Positions 9,601 through 16,417 of a stretch of 47,784 nucleotides of DNA are shown one piece after another. The notes beneath the pieces were generated by a model. The model saw only the letters and a list, made by a program, of their open reading frames with translations. It had not been told where the DNA came from and did not search any database. Positions within the stretch are counted from its first letter, which is position 1; every line of letters starts with the position of its first letter. The translations under genes and the position numbers were made by a program. This DNA comes from CAZGSD01 sp964528305 (GTDB lineage Bacteria > Patescibacteriota > Gracilibacteria > UBA1369), in assembly GCA_964528305.1 (NCBI GenBank), contig CAZGSD010000006.1, forward strand, positions 1 to 47,784. The letters are read 5' to 3'.

Positions 9601-10590
9601 GGTGTAGCCTCAGAAGAAGGAGACATCACCCAAGGTTTGACCAGAGTAGAGGAATTATTCGAAGCCCGTTCACCAAAATTCCCTGCTATTATGTCCGAGC
9701 TGGATGGTGTTGCTATCATCGAAAACAAGGGGGTACAGCAAACAGAAATCACTGTCACTACTGAAGAACCAGTTGAAGTTGACCACTTACTTATCTCCGA
9801 CCTGGAAGCCACCGTTAAAAAAGGTGACGCCGTCAAAGCTAAAGAAGTTATAGCCAAATCAACGTCCAGCAAAAACGTTATTCGCTCTGAATTCAATGGT
9901 AAAATAGTAGAAGTAAACACCAATCATGTCCGCATCCGTAGTAGCGAAAATATTTCCGCCACTTACAAAATTCCTTTTGGCAAAACCATCAAAATTCAGA
10001 ACAAAGCCAAAGTGAAAAAGGGCCAACCCCTGACTTCTGGCCATCTCAATCTGCGAGATCTGATCAAATTAACTGACATTTACACCGCACAAAAATACAT
10101 CGTATCCGAAGTTCAAAGCATTTACGCTTCACAGGGACAAACCATCAATGACAAACATATTGAAATCATTGCCCGTCAAATGCTGTCCAAAGTGCGCATT
10201 CTCGACGCTGGAGGCACTTCATATCTACCAGGAGAAGTCGTTGACATTCTAGAAGTAGAAAATGCCAACGAAAGAATGGAAAAAGAAGGCAAAAAAATTG
10301 CTTCCATGGAGAGACTTTTACTCGGTTTGACTCGCATCTCCCTGCATACAGAAAGCTGGTTGTCTGCGGCTTCATTCCAGGAAACTATCCGTGTACTAGT
10401 CGAAGCATCCACAACCAACAAAGTAGATCTATTAGCGGGTTTAAAAGAAAATGTCATTATTGGTAAACTAATCCCCGCTGGAGAAACCTATCGAAAACGA
10501 AATCCTATGATTCTGCCAGAAGGCGTCACAGCAGCAACAGAAGCACCTACTGACACCAGTGAAAAACCAAAATTCTATCCCGTCATCTAA
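6661..10590 (+). CDS. rpoC: DNA-directed RNA polymerase subunit beta'
   Basis: Catalytic beta' subunit, 1309 residues, which forms the active centre with RpoB. The active-site magnesium loop NADFDGDQ is at about residues 531-538. The N-terminal zinc ribbon has Cys76, Cys78, Cys91 and Cys94. The second zinc site uses the Cys of the YDCGSTHS segment plus CRTRGGIC and LCYG further on. A Lys/Glu/Ala-rich coiled coil at roughly residues 155-230 lies between the zipper/zinc region and the clamp helices. The trigger loop and bridge-helix region (GAQSIGEPGTQLTMRTFHMGG) is intact. It is cotranscribed with rpoB; the next promoter (rpsL) begins 12 bp after its stop. The last 20 residues are Thr/Ala/Pro-rich. 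Confidence 0.98.
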   Translation: MTSKDNTQAVYTPRQSKTHNDIFDKIAVSVASPEEILSWSFGEVKKPETINYRTQKPERDGLFCEKIFGPTKNWECYCGKYKRIRYKGIICEKCGVEVTHSSVRRSRMGHIKLAVPVTHIWFLRSTPSRIGLLLDLPIKAMEQVVYFAAYIITEVDEKAKEEAKEQLSSEYKNLRKKIQDEASKAVSEAASQKDKSRVDKIEKDAAQKLDELDEQNKKTKDQLEGIRVTAIYSELEYRELSTKFGQIFKAGIGAEAIRHIIQNIDLAKLIKQLEQDFTKSSGQKQKKIIKRLKLAGSLLKADISPEWMVMTVLPVIPPDLRPMVQLDGGRFAASDLNDLYRRVINRNNRLKRLMSIGAPEVISRNEKRMLQEAVDTLLNNSARAGKTVFNSGDKRKLRSLSDMLKGKQGRFRQNLLGKRVDYSGRSVIVVGPSLQLDQCGLPKQMALELFKPFVIGRLISDGHAHNIKSSEKLIQQGVREVWDILDEVTKNRYVLLNRAPTLHRLGIQAFKPVLVEGKAIQIHPMVCTAFNADFDGDQMAVHVPLSKPAQEEARTLIASNRNLLKPSAGEPIVTPVQDMVLGCYYLTKETPDKKGTGTSYADINEALLAWRSGYLHLQSKIKARFRGHMHETTLGRLIFNSFLPEELPYYNFTFGKKQLTSLLNDAFLIVGSEKIAEIVDHLKKIGFEFATYSGLSIAASDMIIPEKKDIIIDQGSETIKQINTLFQNGLITDNERYHQTIKVWTQAKNDITKIMVDSIDPENNLHYIINSGARGNWGQITQLCGMKGLVANPSGKTIELPIKSNLKEGFNILEYFIATHGGRKGKSDTALKTAEAGHLTRRLVDSVQDIIIKEYDCGSTHSHLVTKVESDRIGEKMENRIYGRVLAEDIYVGKSKEPIARKGQEIDRPILKKIEENNLEEVKVRSVMTCRTRGGICVLCYGRDLGTNKTVEPGTAVGIIGAQSIGEPGTQLTMRTFHMGGVASEEGDITQGLTRVEELFEARSPKFPAIMSELDGVAIIENKGVQQTEITVTTEEPVEVDHLLISDLEATVKKGDAVKAKEVIAKSTSSKNVIRSEFNGKIVEVNTNHVRIRSSENISATYKIPFGKTIKIQNKAKVKKGQPLTSGHLNLRDLIKLTDIYTAQKYIVSEVQSIYASQGQTINDKHIEIIARQMLSKVRILDAGGTSYLPGEVVDILEVENANERMEKEGKKIASMERLLLGLTRISLHTESWLSAASFQETIRVLVEASTTNKVDLLAGLKENVIIGKLIPAGETYRKRNPMILPEGVTAATEAPTDTSEKPKFYPVI

Positions 10591-10602
10591 AATAAAATTT
10601 AC

Positions 10603-10631
10603 TTGCAATATACATAACCATTATGTAAATT
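10603..10631 (+). promoter_or_regulatory. Promoter of rpsL-rpsG
   Basis: TTGCAA (10603-10608), 17-bp spacer, TAAATT (10626-10631). The same -35 hexamer and spacing occur before tuf and infA. The predicted start near 10638 puts the shared leader element at the very 5' end of the transcript. Confidence 0.65.
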
Positions 10632-10644
10632 GTTGCGGCCACAC

Positions 10645-10693
10645 AGATGTGCGAAGCTTGCGTCTAAAGAAATACGAGCTAAATCTTTAATCC
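10645..10693 (+). promoter_or_regulatory. Shared leader element, copy 1 (rpsL)
   Basis: A 7-bp stem (AGATGTG 10645-10651 / TGCGTCT 10659-10665, with three G-U pairs) is followed by AAATACGAGC at 10670, TAAAT, and CTTTAATCC at 10685. The same order (stem-loop, AAATAYGAGY, short spacer, CTTYARTCC) recurs before rpsG and rpsH. The ATG of rpsL is 21 nt downstream of the last block. Unknown element; see findings. Confidence 0.5.
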
Positions 10694-10714
10694 ACATTCA
10701 ACCACTCATTACTC

Positions 10715-11128
10715 ATGCCAACTATCAATCAACTAGTCAGAAAGCCACGTAAAGCTAAACTCAGAAAAAGCAAATCGCCAGCTCTACTAAACACGCTCAA
10801 TACTCTGAAAAACCGCTCAGTTTATAATCCTAGCCCGTTCCGTCGTGGTGTATGCGTCAAGGTAGGAACAATGACTCCTAAAAAACCGAACTCCGCTCTG
10901 CGTAAATTCGCCAAAGTTAGATTGACCAATGGTATTGAAGTCAACGCCTATATCCCTGGCGAAGGACACAATCTACAAGAACACAGTGTAGTACTGATTC
11001 GTGGCGGACGCGTTAAAGACCTTCCCGGTGTACGCTATCATATCGTTCGTGGAATACTAGACACTCAAGGCGTAGCCAATCGCAAACAAGCACGTTCACG
11101 CTACGGAGCTAAAAAGCCAAAATCCTAA
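10715..11128 (+). CDS. rpsL: 30S ribosomal protein S12
   Basis: S12 sits at the decoding centre of the 30S subunit and controls accuracy. 137 residues. The PKKPNSALRK loop carries Lys57, equivalent to the E. coli streptomycin-resistance site Lys43. GGRVKDLPGVRYH carries Lys101 and Asp102, equivalent to Lys88 and Asp89; Asp89 is the methylthiolated residue in E. coli. All three are wild type. First gene of a short rpsL-rpsG operon; unlike in E. coli, fusA and tuf downstream have their own promoters. The start has no Shine-Dalgarno sequence. Confidence 0.98.
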   Translation: MPTINQLVRKPRKAKLRKSKSPALLNTLNTLKNRSVYNPSPFRRGVCVKVGTMTPKKPNSALRKFAKVRLTNGIEVNAYIPGEGHNLQEHSVVLIRGGRVKDLPGVRYHIVRGILDTQGVANRKQARSRYGAKKPKS

Positions 11129-11132
11129 ACCA

Positions 11133-11184
11133 CACAGCCGCGCAAAGCTTGCGGCTGTGAAATATGAGTGACGACCTTTAGTCC
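11133..11184 (+). promoter_or_regulatory. Shared leader element, copy 2 (rpsL-rpsG intercistronic)
   Basis: A perfect 9-bp stem CACAGCCGC / GCGGCTGTG (11133-11141, 11151-11159) with loop GCAAAGCTT, then AAATATGAGT at 11160 and CTTTAGTCC at 11176. The loop and 3' stem share AAGCTTGCG with copy 1. After the element come two near copies of TTTATCATA. In E. coli the rpsL-rpsG gap is the S7 autoregulatory site, so a regulatory role is plausible but not shown. Confidence 0.5.
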
Positions 11185-11236
11185 TTTTATCATACTTTAT
11201 CATAATTCCAAGCCTACCCATCATTAATTAAACACC

Positions 11237-11692
11237 ATGGCACAGAAAAGACTAAACATCATCCCTGAAGGATCTTCCGCACTGCAGGAAAAATTCATCA
11301 ACTGCTTAATGCATGATGGTAAAAAAACCACTGCTCAGCGCATTTTCCGAGACACAATGACTATGATTGCAGCCAAAGGTCACAAAGAACCAGTTAAAAT
11401 CTTTGAAAAAGCCCTAGAAACCATCAAACCAACTCTAGAAGTTAAAGCTAAAAGAATCGGTGGCGCAGTCTATCAAATACCAATGGAAGTAAAAGCTAAC
11501 CGCCAAGTTACTCTAGCTATCCGCTGGTTACTAGGAACCACTCGTGCCAAAAGAAATGCCTCTATGGCCAAGAAACTATCTGATGAATTAATACTAGCAT
11601 CCAACGGAGAAGGTGCCGCCATCAAGAAACGTGACGACGTTGTAAAAATGGCCCAAGCCAACAAAGCTTTCGCCCACTACGCCAAATATTAA
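11237..11692 (+). CDS. rpsG: 30S ribosomal protein S7
   Basis: S7 nucleates assembly of the 30S head and touches the E site. 151 residues, slightly shorter than the E. coli protein. The helical body is recognisable (QRIFRDTM, VKAKRIGGAVYQIPMEV, ALAIRWLL-type segment, ending with HYAKY). It is the last gene before a strong intrinsic terminator at 11698-11732. In E. coli S7 represses its own operon by binding the rpsL-rpsG gap; here that gap carries the repeated leader element. Confidence 0.98.
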   Translation: MAQKRLNIIPEGSSALQEKFINCLMHDGKKTTAQRIFRDTMTMIAAKGHKEPVKIFEKALETIKPTLEVKAKRIGGAVYQIPMEVKANRQVTLAIRWLLGTTRAKRNASMAKKLSDELILASNGEGAAIKKRDDVVKMAQANKAFAHYAKY

Positions 11693-11697
11693 ACTTC

Positions 11698-11732
11698 AAA
11701 AAAGCCCCCGCGAACGCGGGGGCTTTTTTTTT
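11698..11732 (+). terminator. Intrinsic terminator of rpsL-rpsG
   Basis: GC-rich stem GCCCCCGC (11704-11711) / GCGGGGGC (11716-11723) with a 4-nt GAAC loop, preceded by an A-run and followed by nine T (11724-11732). It can act in both directions. Confidence 0.9.
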
Positions 11733-11781
11733 GCGCCAACACACTCATTAAACTATAAACACCAGAAGTTCTCGCATCAAC

Positions 11782-11809
11782 TTGACTTCAAGAAGATAAA
11801 ACTTATAAT
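11782..11809 (+). promoter_or_regulatory. Promoter of fusA
   Basis: TTGACT (11782-11787), 16-bp spacer, consensus TATAAT (11804-11809). The -10 box overlaps the first in-frame ATG (11808), so that ATG would lie upstream of the transcription start (about 11816). This supports the downstream ATG at 11868 as the real fusA start. Confidence 0.75.
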
Positions 11810-11867
11810 GGCCGAGACTTTTGACAGTCGCCAAATTTTATCTTTCAAATCCTCTAATTCAAGTACA

Positions 11868-13943
11868 ATGTCCAACTTCGATCTCAGCAAACTCCGCAAT
11901 TTCGGCATCATCGCCCATATCGATGCCGGTAAAACAACCTGTTCCGAACGCATACTTTTTTATACCGGTAAATCCTACAAAATAGGTGAAGTACATGAAG
12001 GTGAAGCCACCATGGACTGGATGGAACAAGAAAGAGAAAGAGGTATTACCATCACAGCAGCAGCCACTACCTGTAAATGGAAAGACTACCGTTTCAATCT
12101 GATTGACACCCCCGGACACGTAGATTTCACAGCTGAAGTAGAACGTTCCATGCGTGTACTAGATGGAGGTGTCGTTGTTTTCGACTCTTCCCAAGGTGTA
12201 GAACCGCAAACCGAAACAGTATGGCGCCAAGCCGATAAATATCATGTTCCACGTATAGCCTTCGCCAACAAACTAGATAAAATCGGTGGAGATTTTTTCA
12301 TGACTCTGGATACGATTTGGGCCAGATTATCCAAAAGCGCAGTTGCTATCCAATTACCAGTTGGCATCGAAAACAATTTTCACGCCATTATCGATTTAGT
12401 AGAAGAAAAATGCTATGAATTCGAAGGAAAGCATGGAGAAACAATCAAAGAAGTAGCTATTCCGGACGACATGAAAGACAAAGTCACCGAATATCGCAAT
12501 ACCCTCATCGAAAAAGTATCAGAAACCAACGACACCCTCATGGAAAAATACCTGGGTGGTGAAACTATTAATAATGACGAATTAAAAGCAGCATTGCGCC
12601 AAGCCGTACTCAAAGCTCAAATATTCCCTGTTATGTGTGGATCAGCTTTAGCCAACAAGGGTGTACAATTGGTATTGGATGCCGTCATCGCTTACCTACC
12701 ATCCCCGGTCGACGTCGGAATGATCAAAGGTAGTAACCCAGACACCGGAGCCGAAGAAACTCGCCGACTGGTAGACGAAGACCCCTTCTCCGCCCTGGTT
12801 TTCAAAATTGCTACTGACCCATATGTCGGGAAAATCGCTTTCTTCCGTGTGTATTCAGGTAAACTGGAATCCGGCAGTTATGTCACCAATATGAACAACG
12901 GCCGCAAAGAACGCATCGGTCGTATTCTACAAATGCATGCCAATCAACGCGAAGAAATCAAAGAAGTTCACGCTGGAGATATTGCCGCACTAGTAGGTCT
13001 CAAAGACACTTTGACTGGAAACACCCTGGCCGATGAAAATCGCCCCATCATTCTGGAATCAATCGACTTCCCAGAACCTGTGATCAAAATCGCCATCGAA
13101 CCAAAAACCAAAGCCGATCAGGAAAAAATGGGCATGGCACTACACAAATTGGCTGAAGAAGATCCAACTTTCCGTGTATCAACCGATGAAGAAACCAGCC
13201 AAACTCTGATCGAAGGTATGGGGGAACTGCATCTGGAAATCATCGTTGATCGTATGCGCCGCGAATTTAAAGTGGAAGCCAATGTTGGCCAACCACAAGT
13301 AGCATATCGAGAAACTATTACCAACCAAGTTAAATCCGAAGAGAAATACGCCAAACAATCTGGTGGTCGCGGTCAATACGGCCATGTACTGATCAATGTA
13401 ATTCCACAAGAACCAGGCAAAGGCTATGAATTCGTCAATAATATAGTAGGAGGAAAAATTCCACGTGAATTCATCCCAGCAGTAGACAAAGGTATACAAG
13501 AAGCCATGACTCGCGGTATACAAGCCGGCTTCCCTGTCGTCGACGTAAAAGTTGAACTTTACGATGGTTCATACCATGATGTGGATTCCAACGAGTTAGC
13601 CTTCAAAATCGCCGGCTCTCTAGCTTTCCAAAAAGGATGTAAATCAGCCAGCCCCATCATCCTGGAACCAATCATGAAAGTAGAAGTCACTACTCCCGAT
13701 GAATATTTTGGTGATGTAATGGGCAACCTGTCTTCTCGCCGCGGACAAATCTATGAAACTACCAATCGCGGTATGGCCAAAGTAATTATGGCCTATGTAC
13801 CACTAGCAGAAATGTTCGGCTATGCCACTGATCTCCGCTCTATTTCTCAAGGCCGAGCCGCCTACGCCATGGAATTCGCCCGCTACGAAAAAGTACCTGG
13901 AAATGTTGCAGAAAAAATTATTTCCGAACGCTCCAAAGGATAA
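11868..13943 (+). CDS. fusA: Elongation factor G
   Basis: Translocation GTPase of the ribosome, 691 residues from the ATG at 11868. The G1 loop AHIDAGKT is at residues 16-23, followed by a RERGITI-type switch I, DTPGHVDF (G3) and NKLD (G4). Domains II-V follow, including the domain IV segment GGRGQYGHV and the C-terminal LRSISQGRAAY. An in-frame ATG 60 bp upstream (11808) would add 20 non-conserved residues, but it overlaps a perfect -10 box; the family normally starts with MS plus a short stretch before RNIGIMAHID. The leader from about 11816 to 11867 contains ATCTTTCAAATCC, loosely like the boxA-like motif of other leaders. It has its own transcription unit after the rpsG terminator. Confidence 0.97.
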   Translation: MSNFDLSKLRNFGIIAHIDAGKTTCSERILFYTGKSYKIGEVHEGEATMDWMEQERERGITITAAATTCKWKDYRFNLIDTPGHVDFTAEVERSMRVLDGGVVVFDSSQGVEPQTETVWRQADKYHVPRIAFANKLDKIGGDFFMTLDTIWARLSKSAVAIQLPVGIENNFHAIIDLVEEKCYEFEGKHGETIKEVAIPDDMKDKVTEYRNTLIEKVSETNDTLMEKYLGGETINNDELKAALRQAVLKAQIFPVMCGSALANKGVQLVLDAVIAYLPSPVDVGMIKGSNPDTGAEETRRLVDEDPFSALVFKIATDPYVGKIAFFRVYSGKLESGSYVTNMNNGRKERIGRILQMHANQREEIKEVHAGDIAALVGLKDTLTGNTLADENRPIILESIDFPEPVIKIAIEPKTKADQEKMGMALHKLAEEDPTFRVSTDEETSQTLIEGMGELHLEIIVDRMRREFKVEANVGQPQVAYRETITNQVKSEEKYAKQSGGRGQYGHVLINVIPQEPGKGYEFVNNIVGGKIPREFIPAVDKGIQEAMTRGIQAGFPVVDVKVELYDGSYHDVDSNELAFKIAGSLAFQKGCKSASPIILEPIMKVEVTTPDEYFGDVMGNLSSRRGQIYETTNRGMAKVIMAYVPLAEMFGYATDLRSISQGRAAYAMEFARYEKVPGNVAEKIISERSKG

Positions 13944-13988
13944 ATTTAGACCTGGCTTTTTCGCAACTTAGTAAGCGTAAAAAAAATA

Positions 13989-14017
13989 TTGCAATCAAAA
14001 AACTTTTACGCTAATAT
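13989..14017 (+). promoter_or_regulatory. Promoter of tuf
   Basis: TTGCAA (13989-13994), 17-bp spacer, TAATAT (14012-14017). A 9-bp inverted repeat, AGCGTAAAA (13974-13982) and TTTTACGCT (14004-14012), brackets the -35 box and could be an operator. Predicted start near 14024. Confidence 0.65.
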
Positions 14018-14027
14018 CACGGGGCAC

Positions 14028-14067
14028 TTGTCCCAGGACAACTATATTATTTATAACTCTTTAACCC
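14028..14067 (+). promoter_or_regulatory. tuf leader hairpin and boxA-like motif
   Basis: Stem TTGTC / GACAA with CCAG tetraloop (14028-14041) at the start of the predicted transcript, then TAACTCTTTAACCC (14054-14067) ending one base before the ATG. The CTCTTTAA core resembles the boxA of rRNA antitermination sites and the CTTTAATCC block of the rpsL leader. Functional meaning is inferred. Confidence 0.35.
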
Positions 14068-14068
14068 T

Positions 14069-15253
14069 ATGACTGAAGTCTTTCAAAGAAACAAGCTCCA
14101 CGTCAACGTCGGTACAATCGGCCACGTCGACCACGGCAAGACCACTCTGACCGCTGCTATTACCTTCTACTGTGCTGAAAGGGGTAGAGCGCAAGCCCGC
14201 CGTTACGACGAGATCGACAAAGCTCCAGAAGAAAAAGCACGTGGTATTACAATCAACACTTCACATCAGGAGTACGAATCAGACAAGAGACATTATGCTC
14301 ACGTAGACTGTCCAGGACATGCTGACTACGTCAAGAACATGATTACCGGTGCCGCTCAGATGGACGGTGCAATCCTCGTTTGTTCTGCTGCCGACGGACC
14401 AATGCCTCAAACTCGTGAACACATTCTGTTGGCTAAACAGGTAAACGTTCCATATATAGTAGTATTCCTGAACAAAATGGATATGGCCGATCCAGAAATC
14501 GCCGACCTGTCCGAAATGGAAGTTCGCGACCTGCTCACTAAATACGGTTACGATGGTGCTAACACTCCAGTTATTAAAGGATCAGCTCTCAAAGCTTTGG
14601 AAAATCCAAAAGATGAGGCAGCTACTAAATGTATTCAGGAATTACTGGATGCTTTGGACACTTACATCCCAGATCCTGTTCGTGAACTCGACAAGCCATT
14701 CATGATGGCCGTAGAAGATGTATTCTCCATCAAAGGCCGTGGTACAGTTGCCACTGGTAGAATTGAAACTGGCATAATCAAAGTAAATGAAGAAGTTGAA
14801 ATCGTTGGTATTCGCGACACTCGCAAAACAGTTGTTACTGGAGTAGAAATGTTCAAAAAGCTACTCGACCAAGGTCAAGCTGGTGACAACGTTGGTTTAC
14901 TCCTCCGTGGTGTTGAAAGAGAAGACATTGAAAGAGGTATGGTTTTGGCCAAATCAGGCTCCATCACTCCTCATACTGAATTCGAAGCTCAGGTTTACGT
15001 ACTAACCAAAGAAGAAGGAGGTCGTCATACACCATTCTTCAAAGGTTACAAACCTCAGTTCTACATCCGTACAACTGATGTAACCGGAGACGTTCAACTG
15101 CCAGCAGGTGTAGAAATGGTTATGCCTGGTGACGACATCAAAATGACTATCACTCTCTCCGTACCAGTAGCTATCAACGACAATCTCCGCTTCGCTATCC
15201 GTGAAGGAGGCCGCACAGTAGGAGCAGGTGTCGTAACAAAGATTCTCAAATAA
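14069..15253 (+). CDS. tuf: Elongation factor Tu
   Basis: GTPase that delivers aminoacyl-tRNA to the ribosomal A site. 394 residues, the canonical length. G1 is GHVDHGKT at about residues 18-25, G3 DCPGHADY, G4 NKMD. Switch I contains EEKARGITINTSHQEYES. Domains II and III are complete to the end (GRTVGAGVVTKILK). Codon choice is visibly more biased than in neighbours (many CGT, GCT and CTC codons), as expected for a very abundant protein. It has its own promoter after fusA and is followed by a strong hairpin without a U-tract before rpsJ, so some read-through into the S10 operon is likely. Confidence 0.98.
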   Translation: MTEVFQRNKLHVNVGTIGHVDHGKTTLTAAITFYCAERGRAQARRYDEIDKAPEEKARGITINTSHQEYESDKRHYAHVDCPGHADYVKNMITGAAQMDGAILVCSAADGPMPQTREHILLAKQVNVPYIVVFLNKMDMADPEIADLSEMEVRDLLTKYGYDGANTPVIKGSALKALENPKDEAATKCIQELLDALDTYIPDPVRELDKPFMMAVEDVFSIKGRGTVATGRIETGIIKVNEEVEIVGIRDTRKTVVTGVEMFKKLLDQGQAGDNVGLLLRGVEREDIERGMVLAKSGSITPHTEFEAQVYVLTKEEGGRHTPFFKGYKPQFYIRTTDVTGDVQLPAGVEMVMPGDDIKMTITLSVPVAINDNLRFAIREGGRTVGAGVVTKILK

Positions 15254-15272
15254 TACACTAGTAATCAGTCTA

Positions 15273-15300
15273 ATTTGCGCCACCCCAGGGTGGCGCAAAT
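15273..15300 (+). promoter_or_regulatory. Hairpin between tuf and rpsJ
   Basis: Perfect 12-bp stem ATTTGCGCCACC / GGTGGCGCAAAT with a CCAG loop (15273-15284, 15289-15300). It is followed by CGGTAAACTC rather than a T-run, so it is a poor intrinsic terminator. It may be an RNA-processing or stability site, or a partial attenuator between tuf and the S10 operon, for which I see no separate promoter. Confidence 0.6.
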
Positions 15301-15339
15301 CGGTAAACTCTCTCTCCAAATTCATATTACAGCAAGACA

Positions 15340-15681
15340 ATGGCAACAACAGCAGCAGTCAACAAGCAGAAAATCCGCATCAAAATTCAGGCTTACGATC
15401 ACAAAATATGTGATGATTCCGCTCGTTTGATTATCGATACAGCTGAAAGAACAGGTGCTATCGTTGCTGGCCCAATCCCCCTCCCTACCAAAATAGAGAA
15501 AATTACCGTTAATAGATCAACCTTCGTTCACAAAAACGCTCGCGATCAGTTCGAAATTCGTACTCACAAAAGATTAATTGACATCACAGAATGCACTCCT
15601 AAAACAGTAGATTCATTAACTAACTTAAATCTACCAGCCGGAGTGGATATCGAAATTAGAATGCTGCAAAAAGAAGATTAA
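15340..15681 (+). CDS. rpsJ: 30S ribosomal protein S10
   Basis: S10 (NusE) is a 30S head protein and also partners NusB in transcription antitermination at boxA RNA. 113 residues, with the family pattern KIRIKIQAYDHK, GPIPLPTKIEKITVNRSTFVHKNARDQFEIRTHKRLIDI and a C-terminal PAGVDIEIR. The first eight residues are a short Ala/Thr extension. First gene of the S10-spc cluster, 86 bp after tuf. Its antitermination role is relevant because boxA-like motifs occur in several leaders here. Confidence 0.97.
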   Translation: MATTAAVNKQKIRIKIQAYDHKICDDSARLIIDTAERTGAIVAGPIPLPTKIEKITVNRSTFVHKNARDQFEIRTHKRLIDITECTPKTVDSLTNLNLPAGVDIEIRMLQKED

Positions 15682-15784
15682 AATTTTAATCACAAACAGG
15701 TTCTAGTTTATGTTACTTCAGGTCGCGGGCCCTTTAGTCCTGCTACCACAATCCCCTAAACGGGATGTAACCTCTAAAACACTT
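15682..15784 (+). promoter_or_regulatory. Structured gap before rplC
   Basis: A 103-nt gap in an otherwise tight operon. It holds a CTTTAGTCC block (15732-15740) matching the core of the rpsG leader element, a hairpin ATCCC CTAAAC GGGAT (15751-15766), and a longer-range pairing of GTTAC (15712-15716) with GTAAC (15767-15771). An upstream in-frame ATG at 15710 would extend L3 by 25 residues unlike any L3, so I read this as untranslated RNA. It is likely a control point for L3 and downstream genes, by inference. Confidence 0.4.
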
Positions 15785-16369
15785 ATGAAAGGAATATTAG
15801 GCAAAAAACTGGGAATGACCAGAGTAATAAAAGATGACGGCAACTATATGCCAGTCACTATCATACAATGCTCTCCCAACACTATTCATCAATTGAAAAC
15901 CACCGACAAAGACGGCTATAACGCTGTTGTTTTGGGGTTTGATGCTAGGAATAAACCCACAAAGACCAAGAAATTTTATTATCTACGCGAAATTCGCGTC
16001 GATGGTGAAGAGCAATTGGAAAAAGGCAAATCTGTGGAAGTATCAAGTGTTCTCGCCGAAGGCGACGCTATCAGCGTAACTGGCACCACCAAAGGAAAAG
16101 GGTTCCAAGGTGTAATGAAAATGTGGAATTATCATGGAGGTCCACGCTCCCACGGTTCTCACTTTAAACGCGAACCAGGTTCTGTGGGCGCACGCGCTAA
16201 GCCCGGTAAAATACATGTCGGCAAAAAAATGGCCACACATATGGGTAGCGACACTCAAACTCTCAAAAGCACTATTGCCTATATTGACGCTGAAAATCAT
16301 CTAGTGGGTATCAAAGGCCCAGTTCCAGGATCAATCAACTCCTATGTCACTATTAAAAAACTTGCCTAA
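15785..16369 (+). CDS. rplC: 50S ribosomal protein L3
   Basis: L3 initiates 50S assembly and reaches the peptidyl transferase centre. From the ATG at 15785 it is 194 residues and begins MKGILGKKLGMTR, the family N-terminus. Also seen: the GTTKGKGFQGVMKMW and GPRSHGSHFKREPGSVG loop that carries the methylated Gln region in other bacteria (here the loop reads HFKREPGS), and a C-terminal GSINSYVTIKK. A longer frame starts at 15710 but its extra 25 residues lack any family similarity. Confidence 0.96.
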   Translation: MKGILGKKLGMTRVIKDDGNYMPVTIIQCSPNTIHQLKTTDKDGYNAVVLGFDARNKPTKTKKFYYLREIRVDGEEQLEKGKSVEVSSVLAEGDAISVTGTTKGKGFQGVMKMWNYHGGPRSHGSHFKREPGSVGARAKPGKIHVGKKMATHMGSDTQTLKSTIAYIDAENHLVGIKGPVPGSINSYVTIKKLA

Positions 16370-16417
16370 AGCAAATTGACCAAAACTTAATTTCGAAATC
16401 ACTCAATACTCACAACA

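Noticed and set aside
11142..11180. Pseudoknot between the leader-element loop (AAAG) and CTTT of the tail
   Set aside because: Possible at rpsG and, with wobbles, at rpsL, but the rpsH loop GCCAATA cannot make it, so it is not a shared feature.
15710..15784. Longer L3 starting at 15710
   Set aside because: The extra 25 residues do not resemble any L3 N-terminus, and the region holds hairpins and a shared leader motif.
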